Source of the DNA: Lumbricus rubellus
Lineage: Eukaryota; Annelida; Clitellata; Crassiclitellata; Lumbricidae
Direction of reading: 5' to 3'
Length of the DNA stretch: 64,000 bases
Assembly (NCBI GenBank): GCA_945859605.1
Contig: OX243815.1
Coordinates: forward strand, 45,821,619-45,885,618
Made by a program: the position numbers and the translations under genes. The stretch's first letter is position 1; each line of letters begins with the position of its first letter. Positions 46,906 to 58,860 of the stretch are shown piece after piece. The notes beneath the pieces are model-generated. The model ran no database searches. It saw only the letters and a list, made by a program, of their open reading frames with translations, and was not told the DNA's origin.

Positions 46906-48806
46906 CAGTGTTTAATCTAGACGTCTCTGGGGGGGGAAAGTTCCCCCCCCCCAGGATTGACATTTCCCCCCCCCCAGAAAAATTTGACAAAATGATATTG
47001 GTTTTTTTGTTACTACTTTCATCATTGTTTTACATGAAGTGTTATAATATACCGTGATGTTATTTACTATTATATGATTCTAATGACATTATTTACTATT
47101 ATTATATAGGATACTATCATGTTGCAAATTTGCAATGAGTATAACTTACTGTATATATTTGTATAAACACTATTTTTGCAAAACTAAAAACAGATATGAC
47201 ATTCCCTCCAGAAAAATTTGACAAAATGATAATAGTTTTAGTTGCTGTTTACATCATCGTATTACGTGAACTGTTATAATATTGTAATAGCCTACTATTA
47301 ATTATTATATGGTTAATGCATGATTATAATGTTATTATTTACTTTTATAATATATGACACAATCCTGCTAAAATGAGAATAACTTACTGCTAATATTTGT
47401 ACAAATACTACTTTTATACAACTGAATGGCTTCTCACCAGTGGTATCCTTCAAACTTTAAACTGTAAAATTTCAAAATGTTTGGTCCTATTAATTATTTG
47501 AACACATATAGTACAACCTAAAAACAACATCATTACTACACATGGTTTCCTGAATTTGGTACCGGTAGTTTATTAGTTCTTGGTTGGTTTGTGTACCATT
47601 AAATATGATTTCAAAAAGTATGTCCTGGTCAGCAATTCAGTACCATCTTCGGAAACAGGGTTAAACTGATATAGTGCTGAAAAGTCAGCTTATATAGGCT
47701 ACTGTTATATTCATGTCTGCATTTATTCATTAGAATAACTCAGCAACAGGAGAATTGAGCTGCTGAACTCGATAAATAAAGATATTTTTATTGTAATTAT
47801 AATCATATATATATATATATATACATTTATAATTAAATATATATATATTGGATCCTAAAACACTTTTTTATCCGTACTGAATAGTCTAATGGAGTTATTT
47901 TGCTAAAATGGCACCTTAAAAGAGTACCATTACAGTGTGTAAATAACCCCCCAAATATTTGTAAAGTCTTGCTTATATCTATTGAAGTCCACTCTTATAA
48001 GCACTGAAAAGTACAGGCATTTTGTTAAGATGACACATTAAAATGTTGCCATTGCAATGTGAAAATTCAAAAAGTTTCTGATAAGGCTCTGAAAAAGTAC
48101 AGGTATTTTGTTAAGATGGTAGCTTAAAATGCTGCCATTTCAATGTGGAAATTCAAAAAGTTTCTTATGAGGCTCTGAAAAAGTATAGGTATTTTGTTAG
48201 GATGGTAGCTTAAAATGCTGCCATTGCAATGTGGAAATTCAAAAAGTTTCTGATGAGGCTCTGAAAAAGTACAGGTATTTTGTTAAGATGGTAGCTTAAA
48301 ATGCTGCCATTTCAATGTGGAAATTCAAAAAGTTACTGATGAGGCTCTGAAAAAGTACAGGTATTTTGTTAAGATGGTAGCTTAAAATGCTGCCATTGCA
48401 ATGTGGAAATTCAAAAAGTTTCTGATGAGGCTCTGAAAAAGTACAGGTATTTTGTTAAGATGGTAGCTTAAAATGCTGCCATTTCAATGTGGAAATTCAA
48501 AAAGTTTCTGATGAGGCTCTGAAAAAGTACAGGTATTTTGTTAAGATGGTAGCTTAAAATGCTACCATTGCAATGTGGAAATTTAAAAAATTTCTGATGA
48601 GGCTCTGAAAAAGTACAGGTATTTTGTTAAGATGGTACCTTAAAATGCTACCATTGCAATGTGGAAATTTAAAAAATTTCCATACCCCTCCCCCTATGGG
48701 TCTCGGCGCTACGCGCCTCACGAGCGTCCTTCGGACGCTCGATTGTCTCCCCCCCCCAGAAATCTGAATTTCCCCCCCCAGCGGACGGGGACTAGATTAA
48801 ACACTG
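46906..48806. mobile_element. hAT-type element, 1.9 kb, with internal minisatellite
   Basis: Ends CAGTGTTTAATCTAG are inverted on both sides; AACACTGAA flanks both (46897-46905 and 48807-48815), consistent with an 8-bp hAT duplication plus one chance base. Poly-G and poly-C blocks (CTGGGGGGGGAAA type) sit just inside each end. There is no transposase. The interior includes an 86-bp tandem repeat and a palindrome GAGCGTCCTTCGGACGCTC near 48722. Confidence 0.85.
47998..48672 (+). repeat. 86-bp minisatellite inside the hAT element
   Basis: About eight units containing GGCTCTGAAAAAGTACAGG, TTTTGTTAAGATGGTAGC and TGCCATT-CAATGTGGAAATT, with starts at 48085, 48171 and 48257 confirming the period. 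Confidence 0.92.
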
Positions 48807-49343
48807 AACACTGAACCGAGTTAAACGCAGCGTTCGGAGATCATTATAATTACGCCGAGATTTCCTGATGACCCGACCTACATTTTCTCCTTCTTCACTT
48901 CGTCGACGGCATTCTGGTTCAGGTCAAAGTTCAACTGCTGAATATCCACATTAGAGTTGAATCCTAAAAGGGTCAGGTCAAGCCCAGACGGGGAGGTCAC
49001 AATTTGGTGAAGATCAAGGCAAGGTCAAGAGAAGGTCAAGTCAGGGTGAGGTATAAGGTGCAGGATGATAAGGTGCATGGATAGAATTTGGTTGATGCGA
49101 GTTTGGATGAAGTGTCAATTTTGGTCATTTTTGCCATCACGTGACTGTACTGTTTGCCTGTTCGTCTGTCTGTCTGTTCCGTTGGTTTGTCTATATCTGT
49201 CTTAGTGGCTGTCTGTCTGTCTGTCTGCCAATCTGCGGAACAATAGCTATAGCTACTATTGGAAAACGGATAATTCGTTCAAACATGGATAGACAGACAT
49301 ACTATAATTATGATTATTTACAGATAAATTTATCTATCGTCCG

Positions 49344-49400
49344 CAATGGGAGCGCCTCTGAACGGTCTACCCTAGTAAGGGCGCTTTATAAATGATTAAA
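49344..49400 (+). mobile_element. SINE 3' tail fragment
   Basis: GGGAGCGCCTCTGAACGG and GGGCGCTTTATAAATGATT match the tail of the SINE family at 19.0 and 25.0 kb, here on the + strand and lacking the head. Confidence 0.65.
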
Positions 49401-49547
49401 TACAATACAATAAATGTACAGTTGTACACACACAGAAGTAGACGGACAAGCAGATAGATACACAGAGATAAACGGACAGACACACATACATACAAGGAGA
49501 GGAAGACTATACACTGAAAGGTTCCGACTTAGAGTGAACAGAGTTAC

Positions 49548-49912
49548 GAAGGAGGAGAAGGAGAAGAAGAAGCAGGACGAGGAGGAGGAGGAGGAGGAGG
49601 AGGAGGAGGAGAGTAGGAGAAGAAAGAGGAGAATAAGAAGGAAGCGAGGAGAAGGTGAAAGAAAAAAAGGAAGAAGAAGAGGATGAGGAGGAGGAGGAGG
49701 AGGAGAAGAAGAAGAAGAAGGAGAAGGAGGAGGGGGATGAGGACGAGGAGGAGGAGGCAGAGGAGGAAGAAGAAGAATGGATGGATGGATGGATGGATGG
49801 ATGGAGGGAGGGACGGACGGACGGAGGGAGGGAGGGAGGGAGGGAGGGACGGAGTGACGGAATGGACGGAGGGACGGAGGGAGGGAGGGAGGGGGAGGGA
49901 GGTAGGTAGGTA
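49548..49912 (+). repeat. Polypurine GGA/GAA tract with (GGAT)n and GGAGGGAC repeats
   Basis: Almost only purines on the + strand to about 49780, then (ATGG)n and GGACGGAGGGAGG units. Glu/Arg-rich frames are repeat translations. Confidence 0.9.
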
Positions 49913-52900
49913 AATGAGAAGGGGCAGTGGGTTGGATGGGGGAGGTGCCGATCGGATGCTGGACCCGGTCTGTCAGGTCGTCTAAACAGAGAAGATTAAT
50001 GGCGTTGCGTTTGAAAGCGATCCGTCTCTTGTCTAAGACACGGAATACGGAGACGTTATTAAAAAGATAAACAACGAAAGCCCCCGTCTAGTAACATCCA
50101 CCCCTTCCCCGCCCCTCCCCCCCCCCCCACCACACGCCCCATTCCCACCCACCCACCCTCCTCCTACCTGTGCCCCTTCCTCACCCACCCCGATGCTAAT
50201 GCCGAACGAATGGACTGTAAACATATAGGGTTGGAGCACACGTACTAAGAGCGATACGCACAGTGGGACGAAGCGATACATGCGATGGGAAAATTGAGTG
50301 GATAAAGGCATCGGTTTACAGTGAGAAGTAGATGCGGTTTGTTACTTTGAGAAGAGGAGGAGGATGGAGGAGGAGGAAGAGAAGGGTTTATTTTTATACG
50401 GACAAGCGGACGCAGAGAGGCAGAGAGAAAGAGAAACATAGACAGACAGACAGACGGACGGAAACATAGACAGACAGATGGATAGACAGAGACAGAGACA
50501 GACATACATACACATAGAGACAGAAACAGAGACATAAATAGAGAGAGACAGAGAGAGAGAGACAGACAGACAGAGACAGACAAAGACTGAGACAAAGACA
50601 GAGAGAGACAAACAGAGACAGATAGACAGAGACAGCAGAGAGTGAAAGAGGAAAGAGGCCGACAGACAGACACTCGAGCGGACATACGTACAAACAGACA
50701 GATAAAGCAACAGGTATAGACACAGATTACAGAGGCAGAAAGACATGTCTATAGGTGAGACCGTGATCAGTGTATCGTCGAATTCACAGCCGTGCAATGC
50801 ATTTATCTGTGTGTCGACATAACCTGCTAAGCTGTTGATTCTCTCTCTTGACCCAACGACAACGACGATGTTTCAACGCAATAATACCGCCGACAATGAT
50901 TTATAACCCATGCATGTAGCAGCAGCAGCAGCAGCAGCAGCATGCAGCAGCAGTCTCAGGACCCGTAGCATCATCACTCACCATGCACAGCGGTACAAAG
51001 AGAAACACGACCTCGGTAGGCTCGGTATAATACCTCCGGGGCGCTTCTTTCAAATGCAATTGTATTGTATAGTTTTGTATTAGATTCAGTCTTTTTGTTA
51101 AAAAAATTGTATTGAATGCAATTGTATCGTAGGCTATAGTTTTGTATTGTATTTTATTAAATGCCGTTCCAGTGTATATTTTTGGTATTAAATGCAATTT
51201 TTGTATAGTTTTGCATTGTACTGTGTTAAATACAGTTGTATTTAGTCACGTTCTGTTATGTTCCTATAATGTTCATATAATGTTCCTATTATGTTCCATC
51301 GTTCTCTTTTTTAAATCCATCAAAGTAGTAAAGTACCCACTGAACTTACACAAAGGAGGAAAGTGAAACTCATGAAACCAGTCTACACTTTGACTTGTAA
51401 GTCAACTGAATTGGACTCAGACCTACTTACTAAAGCAACAGTATGCCGAAACAAGTGCACGCCAAAGAGAGTTTAAGCACGGATTAATTGGAATTATCCG
51501 CGGGTGACATACCTTCGTCGATCCAGAGGGCGCCACTGATCATCTGAAACCGTGTAGCAGTGTAACCGAACCGCACCAAGTACCTGACACTTGCAACCCC
51601 CATCTCATCGACCCCCATCTCATCCCATCTCATCGCCCCTCGACTCATCGTCGTCGCTCGGCTAATTCTCATCGGCAGCAGCAAGGCTATAGGCGAGCGA
51701 TGGTGAGTATAGCCGTGTAATGGCTTGATTAGATGCAGACCTGACAAGATCTGTCGTCGATTGGGAAACGGAAAACGTTCCGCCAGATTAAACGAGACAG
51801 GTTCGCTACCGAGGTAGCGATTGACGAACGGACGGACGGGACGGACGGAGGGTAGGACGGAAGGAGGGACGGAGGGAGGGAGGGAGGGACGGAGGGAGGG
51901 AGGGAGGGAAGGAAGGACGGACGGACGAAAGGATGGACGGACGGATGAACGGACGGATGGACGGACGGGCCTGGCAAGAAGATGTTTGGTGGCGGTGTTG
52001 ATGTGGTGAACCTGTGAGTTGCTCTTGATGTATGCGGCTTTGTCGGTGGCTATGCGCTTCTATTGGGTAGAGGAGTCGGTGCACAGGTGTCTGTCAGGTT
52101 GGGTGTGTGTGTGTGTATCTTGGTGTCCGTCTGCGTGGATGCGTGTGTGTTAAGGGGGAGAGGGGGAGATGTGAGGGATGGGGTGGAGGTTTGTAGGATC
52201 GGTGTCTTCGGGGGATTGGAGGTAACTAGAGAGGGTTTCGATTGGAAGAGGAAGAGGGGGAAAGGATGGAATTGAGATGATGCGGGAAAATCTCATGATC
52301 CTTCGCCTGCCTCTCTCTTTCTCTTTCTGCTGATGCCCTTCTGAACCCATCCACTTCAACTACATATCGACCTTCTGTTTCCACTTCTCACTTGTCTCGC
52401 TTGTCTGTCCTTCTCTCATATGCACTCTTGTCTGTGTGTGTCTACCTGTCTGTGTGTGTGTGTGTCTGTTTGTCTGTCTGTGTGTCTGTCTGTCTGCTGT
52501 CTGTGTCTGTCTGTCTGCTGTTTGTCTGTCTGTGTGTTTGTGTGTCTGTTTGTCCGTCTACCTGTCTGTCCTGTGTGTCTATGTGTCTGTCTGTTTGTCT
52601 GTCTGTGTGTGTCTGTCTGTATGCTGTCTGTGTGTCTGTCTGCTGTTTGTCTGCCTGTGTGTCTGTCTGTCTGTCCTGATCGTCTGTGTGTCTGTCTGTG
52701 CATCTCCGCTCTCCTGTCTTTCGTTGTTTCGTCATGCCCATCTCTTCCTCGTAAAACCTCAGTTCTTCTCCATTTCCGTCTCCATTCTGTCTTCCTCTCT
52801 TTCTATCCAGGAAACTCGGAAACTTTCCATTCTAGAGAGAAAGAAGCTCGATGTACATGTAAGTGATTTCCCAGTCAGCTTGTACGAACAGTATATACGG

Positions 52901-53187
52901 TTGCTAAAGACGATCAACTGTGATAAAGCAACGATATTTTTAGACACCTTTAAAACACTGCGAAGTGATAATATAGATGTTCACGTAAACTGTTAATGTG
53001 TTGTTTCGAATCTGTTCCCATTATTGTTGTATAGTATAAGTATAGTTGCAGTTTTAACGGCGCTTTGTGACAACACAGATCTTTAGGCGTCCTCTTCCTT
53101 TGTCCAAGCCAATTGGGACTGGCACTGGCAGACTGCAACCAATGGCAGAGTGGTTTCAAATCATTTCTATATAATGTGTTTCATTTA
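49913..53187. repeat. Microsatellite-dominated intergenic DNA
   Basis: C-rich region at 50100-50190, AGAC field at about 50405-50705, (CAG)n at about 50916-50955, GGAC/GGAG field at about 51826-51972, and (TCTG)n with GTGT interruptions at about 52414-52700. No supported exon. Confidence 0.8.
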
Positions 53188-53338
53188 CAGTGTAAGAATT
53201 GTGGAAAAATAACTGGGGTTGGACCATTATCCACTTGGAATCGAGGTGTGAAAAACAGACTTTAACATGGCTTCTAAGAAAGACTGGGAGGTTGAAACCC
53301 CTCCCCCCCCCCCAAACCCTCCGGCAATTCTCACCCTG
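53188..53338 (+). mobile_element. MITE, CAGTGTAAGAATTG family, copy 1
   Basis: Starts CAGTGTAAGAATTGTGG and ends GGCAATTCTCACCCTG, with a poly-C block near the right end. It is an inverted copy of 60978-61132. Confidence 0.8.
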
Positions 53339-53844
53339 TAATCATTTATAACACATTATAACCTCTTAGAAATTCGCATGTCGACTAAAAATGCCTCATT
53401 TAAAAACAAATAAATTCATAAAGAATCTCGTGTAGGCCTACATTAAGAAATTTGAGTTCAAATCTCTGTCAGCGAAAAATTGCAGATGGTACATCTATAG
53501 GTAGCGATGGAGAGAAATTGATATCCGGATTTGTATGCCGAGACTAAGAAAGGCAAGTCGCTAGCTATAGCAGGTCATACCCACGACCACCATGCACTCA
53601 GAGTTATAATATCTCAAGGGACTACAGCCCGACTTCAGTTTCGCTCGTGTTCTGCTAACTGCACTTGCAGCGCAATCTGGTTGTACTTACCCCGTGCATC
53701 TCGTATCTTTGTCTTGCGCTTGCAAGGCGGAAGTCTTTAATTAATTTCAGAGTCGACGATTCCACGTCAACACCCGATGGTCCGAGCACGATGACAGACG
53801 CTCCAACCGGGACTTGACTGCGCAAACCGGGACTTGTCGACAAG

Positions 53845-54295
53845 CAGCGGTTGACGATTTAACCCTTATATATAGGCCTAATTACTAAATGTATTACTTC
53901 CAGCTGCAAGGGGTTGAGGTTTTAGTCATTATAAGTTATAATTACTAAGTGTATTACTTCCGCAGAGGGTTGGTGCTTTAACCCCAAGTGCAGGGTCAAA
54001 ACTGTATTAGTTTGGCAATAGGGTTGACGGTTTAACCCTTGGTCTTAGCTTTAGTATTTGGCAATGATTTAATGGGTTAACCATCTCCCCCTGCGTCCTC
54101 CCACATTTGTTACTTTCCTCACGACTTGACGATTAAACCAGTGTCAACTGTTAAACCCTATAAAGTGGGTGAAAACCGATATAAACTTGGCAGTGTTTAA
54201 CCCTTGGGCCCAAGGTTTAGTGTTTGGCAATAGGTTGACGGGTTAACCCTTTGATCTCGGTTTATATGGTTGACAGTTTAACAATAATTATTATT
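53845..54295. repeat. Diffuse GTTGACGGTTTAACCCTT repeat region
   Basis: The motif and its variants recur about five times at ~70-100 bp spacing, with TTTGGCAAT between. Origin unknown; no coding potential. Confidence 0.6.
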
Positions 54296-54310
54296 TTCAA
54301 CCTTTATTAC

Positions 54311-54600
54311 TAGGGTAGTCCCAAAATCACGAATTCACGGAAATCACGGAAACCGTGAATTTCGCCGTTTGCCGTGATTTCCGTGAATTTTGCCTTTTTC
54401 CGTGATTTTCCGTGATTTTTCATTCATAAATAGGCCTACTCGTTTCTGCTAAATTTCAAAATAAAAATCGACTTAATACAGAAATTGTGACTGAAAAAAA
54501 ATTCGCGGCACCGTGAATCACGGTGCCGTGAATTTTCGGATTTTTGCAAAAGTAGGCCGTGATTTTTTCACTTTTTGACCGTGATTTTGGGACTACCCTA
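54311..54600. mobile_element. 290-bp hAT-type MITE rich in CACGG/CCGTG
   Basis: TAGGGTAGTCCCAAAATCAC at the left is exactly inverted at the right, and an exact 8-bp duplication TTTATTAC flanks both (54303-54310, 54601-54608). The interior alternates TCACGGAA and CCGTGAATTT blocks in both orientations. Confidence 0.93.
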
Positions 54601-54608
54601 TTTATTAC

Positions 54609-57049
54609 CATGAATGATTATCATGAATGATTAACTCTTGAATGTGATTGTTTAATAGTTACTTCTTGATCATGTATATATACGTAGGCCTCATATTAAT
54701 TTATATAATGTAAACATTTAAATAAAAGTTAACTCAATGAGTAGTTTTTAATTCCAAATAACCGTCTGGCAAGTGAGAAACGTTAACACGATGCTAATCT
54801 TGTAACGAACATGACAATTGATAAATAACTCTTAATATACGCCATACAATGTAAACAGAGTTCAATTTCAAGCGTGCACGCGGTGGACACCGCCATCTTG
54901 AAAACAGTCGCAAAAAAGTTTAGCTCTAAATAATTCACAATTTTATTAGAGATAGTTATATTGAAGTAAAATAAACAGATAATTCGGTTTGCAACTAAAT
55001 GGACCATTTAGCCGAGGTTATAGAAAGACAAGTCTTCTATTTTTTTTGCTTATTCTTCATAATATGTCTCCATCAACACTAATAAGCGATCCATTGTGAG
55101 TCGGCAGAATTTCGAGTCCCGGACCAAGTAGTGCAGCAAATGGCGCTAAAGAAGTTTTGATACATCGCAATTTTAGTGTACATCTTGCAGAAACATTTAT
55201 AGTTCAAAAAGTTTGGAATCATTCTCAAATCAACGTAAGTTATTCTGAAAAACAGCATGTTGACTACAAAGACAAAATAACAGGACGCGACAAAACGATT
55301 ACATGCATGGTGTATCATATTGTAACTGCACATATAGGCTTAATATTGTTGACTTTTTCCAGTGTAAAAACTGCTGACTTAAGTTTAAAATATGTGTATT
55401 TATGACAAAGTTTTAGTTAAGTTGAACATTTTCCGTTTTCGTTTAAATAAACTTGGAAATATCGTTGATAGGTATTTTGGGTACAATGCATGAATTTACT
55501 TTTAAAAACCAATATCCATCCCAAATCTCTTTAATCTCAAAATAAATAAATAATAATAATAACAGTAAAACTGGTAATTATTAATTTTTCGCCTTGAGGT
55601 ACTAAATTATTATTATAATAATTATTATTACTATTATTATTATTATTATCACAATCTTAATCCTATTAAATAATTCAGTTTTCAAAAGTTCATTTGAAGG
55701 ATTCTCCTGAGTTGTAATGGAACGTCACACAGTAACAATAAAACAATGCAAATTGTAATACACTATAATATCTCTATTAAACTACTCAACTAAAGCATGG
55801 CTACGTAAAATAGGTTACGTTGGCTAACAGGCGTGTATCAGCGAGCAATGATGGAAGCTGCAGTTTTTACAAAAGAATTGCAAATAAACATTGGAACGAA
55901 GTAAGTCGACAGAATCACAAATATAAACAAAACAACAAGAAGTCTGGCACTGGTATAAACCATACACTACAGACAGACAGATATAGATTATAAACAGATG
56001 TAAGCATCACTAAACAAACAGGCAGACAGCCTTTGTGGAATTACAGAGACAGAGAAATGGACGAGAATAAAAAAGTATACATAACAGACTTAGCACTTCG
56101 AGCTAAATGGACAATGATGCAATGCTAGCCAAACAAATAGAGCCTGCAGTTTAATAAAACTCGGTGCACAACCTACTTTTACTTCGCAGTGCCTTCGTCG
56201 AAGTCTAATTTCAACTCTTAATCGAGGCACACCCGAAAAATCCAAGATGGCGTCGGGCAGCCTTTCGTCAAGGTCGGCCATTTTCCTGCGCGCAACGAAA
56301 TAGTTCCAAGTGGACCAAGTCAGTTGCTTGCTACAGATCTTTAGTCGGCGATTACTACATAGATAAACAAACACTTTCAACAGTTTCGAGAGTCTTTTCA
56401 AGCTGCGACAACCCACAGCTTCGTTTAGAGTATGGAGTCCTAATCGTAGAAAACTTCTTCGTATGAATTAATGCAACTGGCCCGACCATTTCACGACGTG
56501 CGCACACATCTCGTCAACGTCATCGATCTTTGCGTAGGTCTGCGCAACTACGTCAGCTAGCCGTGCGATGGCAATCGTCGTCAGTTTTGAAATTTCGATT
56601 TTCTAGAAGAAAAAATCATGAAACAGATTTAGTAAAAAAATTGTACACATCGTTTAAGCTTTTGTAAATTGCATACGCTCAATGATATAACCTAACACCA
56701 TTAACATAGCCTATTTAGAACTTCTTTTTCCAAGATGGCCTTCGTATTTGAACTCTGAGCAGAGCACGTGACACGCCTAATTTGCTTAATAATTAAATGG
56801 TCGCCTCTGACGCATGCGCGTTGGTGTCTGCACTGATGGTACCTGTCACGTCGGCTTGACGATAGGGGGAGACGTCTTATCGTCGCTTTATTTGCCAATC
56901 TACGACCGATAGTCTTTTAATGGTTGTCGGGCGGCAGCGAGTATACACTGCAGAAATCAATTGTTATGATATGTCAGTCATGAGACGAAATAATTGTCCT
57001 ATGTATAGTGGTGTTTGAGTTTTGAACATAATATGAACAACATGAAGGA
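54609..57049. other. Intergenic; possible promoter near 56.2-56.5 kb
   Basis: No supported gene. (ATT)n at about 55600-55650. A CpG-rich patch at 56190-56590 holds AAGATGGCG (+) and AAAATGGCC (-), resembling YY1 initiator sites, and a - strand open frame beginning MADLDERLPDAILDFS at about 56285, discussed under findings. Confidence 0.4.
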
Positions 57050-57101
57050 GTATTGTCTGTCTGTCTGTCTGTGTGTCTGTGCGTCTGTGTGTGTGTGTGT
57101 G

Positions 57102-57182
<81 letters not shown>
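57050..57182 (+). repeat. (TCTG)n microsatellite
   Basis: Perfect from about 57101 to 57182, interrupted before; TCTG-like sequence continues to about 57310. Confidence 0.95.
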
Positions 57183-57183
<1 letters not shown>

Positions 57184-57584
57184 CGCAGCTCTGCCAGCCG
57201 TTTGTCTATCTGTCAATCTGCTATAGACTGTCTGTCTATCTGCCTGCCAATACAGCGCCCGTATGTCTACCTGTCTGCCTGTCTGTCTGCCTCTCAGTCT
57301 GTCTGCCTGTGATAATCTAGAACGGAACCTGCCAGTGTTTGCAGGGAATTTATACGGGTTGACTCACTGCGTTAAGGGAATATTGTAGCTGCAACAGTGT
57401 TTGTATACGTACATGACATACAAATTATGTGTGTGTGTTTTTGTGAGACAGACAAACAAACAGACAAACAAACAGATACGGACAGACAGAGGCATGCAGC
57501 AATGGAGAAAGACATACAGGGACAGAAGAGAGAAAGGAGCAAAGAAAACAGACGCAGAAAAACAGACTCAGAAATGTATATCTA

Positions 57585-58166
57585 CAGGGTGTATCATAAA
57601 AAAGATACCCCTGCGGGTTTTTTCTCAATATCTTCGCCAGAAGTAAGAATTTCTATATCAAATTTTTCAGGCTTAAAGCAATTCATATTTGCGTATAAGT
57701 AGCCAAATTTCAGAAAAATATTTAAAACAGAACAAACTTATTTCATTTTTTGCTAGGCCACCCACTGTTTTTTCATGATTTCATGTGATAAGTGACATCA
57801 CAGTGAAGTACAGCTACGCTGGTACTATGTTTATTTTCTAAATAATAATAATATTAATGATTTTTTTAGCAATATAAAGGCTATTAATTTTGATTTTAAT
57901 CATTAATTTTGAGATGATTAGACGGAATAAAATCGTCTTTTGCTACTTTTTGTTGTGTTATGTTTTTGAATCGTCAAAAGCAGAAGGTGGACTCACTAAA
58001 AGTGATATAACTTTAGTTCTGTTTTGAATTTCTGTGGAATTTGGCCATTGCACATAGATATATATGAATCGCCCTTAAGCCTGTGAAATATACGATTTAG
58101 AAATTCTTACTTCTGGTCAAGATATTGGAAAAAACATGATGGTGGTCTTTTTTATGGCCCACCCAA
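57585..58166. mobile_element. 582-bp MITE with long inverted repeats, TA target
   Basis: Left CAGGGTGTATCATAAAAAAG and right (inward) TTGGGTGGGCCATAAAAAAG, each next to a TA dinucleotide (57583-57584, 58167-58168), as in Tc1/mariner-type insertion. The arms stay similar for ~85 bp, sharing CAATATCTT-CCAGAAGTAAG and AATTTCTA. There is no transposase. It ends 8 bp from the last codon of the Iroquois reading frame. Confidence 0.85.
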
Positions 58167-58174
58167 TATTGTAA

Positions 58175-58860
58175 TTATATATGTATAGGATCATCTTGGA
58201 ATATACCTGTTTTAAAGACATCCGTCTGGTAGTCATGACGATTTTCCGAGGTAAAGCCGACGCCGGTAAGGCTCGGTGGCCGATTAAAGAATCCGTTTCG
58301 ATAATCTTTGAACTCATTCGAAGGCGATTCGACGGCCCTTCGAACCTCTCGTGCGCCCTCCCCTTCGAAGCCGTTCTCCGCCCTCGTCGTAGTAATCCAT
58401 TGGTAGAGCGGGGCACGGGGCTCGAAGCCCTCTCGTCCAAAGCGGGTAGCGTCGATGAAGTACGGCCCGTACTTGTAGGGTAGGGACCGATCGATGAGGG
58501 GCCCACAGTGGAGCGGCCCTGGGTTTGAAGCTTCGCCCTGAGACCGTGACGCGTCGGTGGTGGTGGTGGGGTGAGAGGGTGAAACGATATCATCGATGGA
58601 CCAGAGTTTACGTTTCGCTGGGGCAGCTGATGCTGATGGGCCCACCACCCCCGCGTTGGAGTTGTTTGGGTCGCCGCCGTTTGGGGGCGCTAGTCGATCG
58701 AGGTTAGAGGTCGTCGGGACGGGGTGGTGGACGACGTGGGAGGATGCGTGGGGTACGGAGGATGGCGTTGGATGCAGCGATGATGCGGACGATGATGAGT
58801 CTTTGAGGAGGATGCCGCCGGATGGAGAATTGCTCGAAGGACGATGATGATGTTGATGAC
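58175..58860 (-). CDS. irx: Iroquois C-terminal exon
   Basis: The acceptor TGTCATCACAG is followed by a His/Ser/Pro-rich region, then [13 protein letters not shown] and a 140-residue tail with [18 protein letters not shown]. CpG-rich and biased to G/C third bases, unlike its surroundings, which supports real coding. The last ~8 codons may be intronic if the donor near 58200 is used. Confidence 0.85.

Noticed and set aside
49414..49913. Glu/Arg/Lys-rich coiled-coil-like proteins
   Set aside because: Low-complexity polypurine repeat with open frames in all phases and no exon signals.
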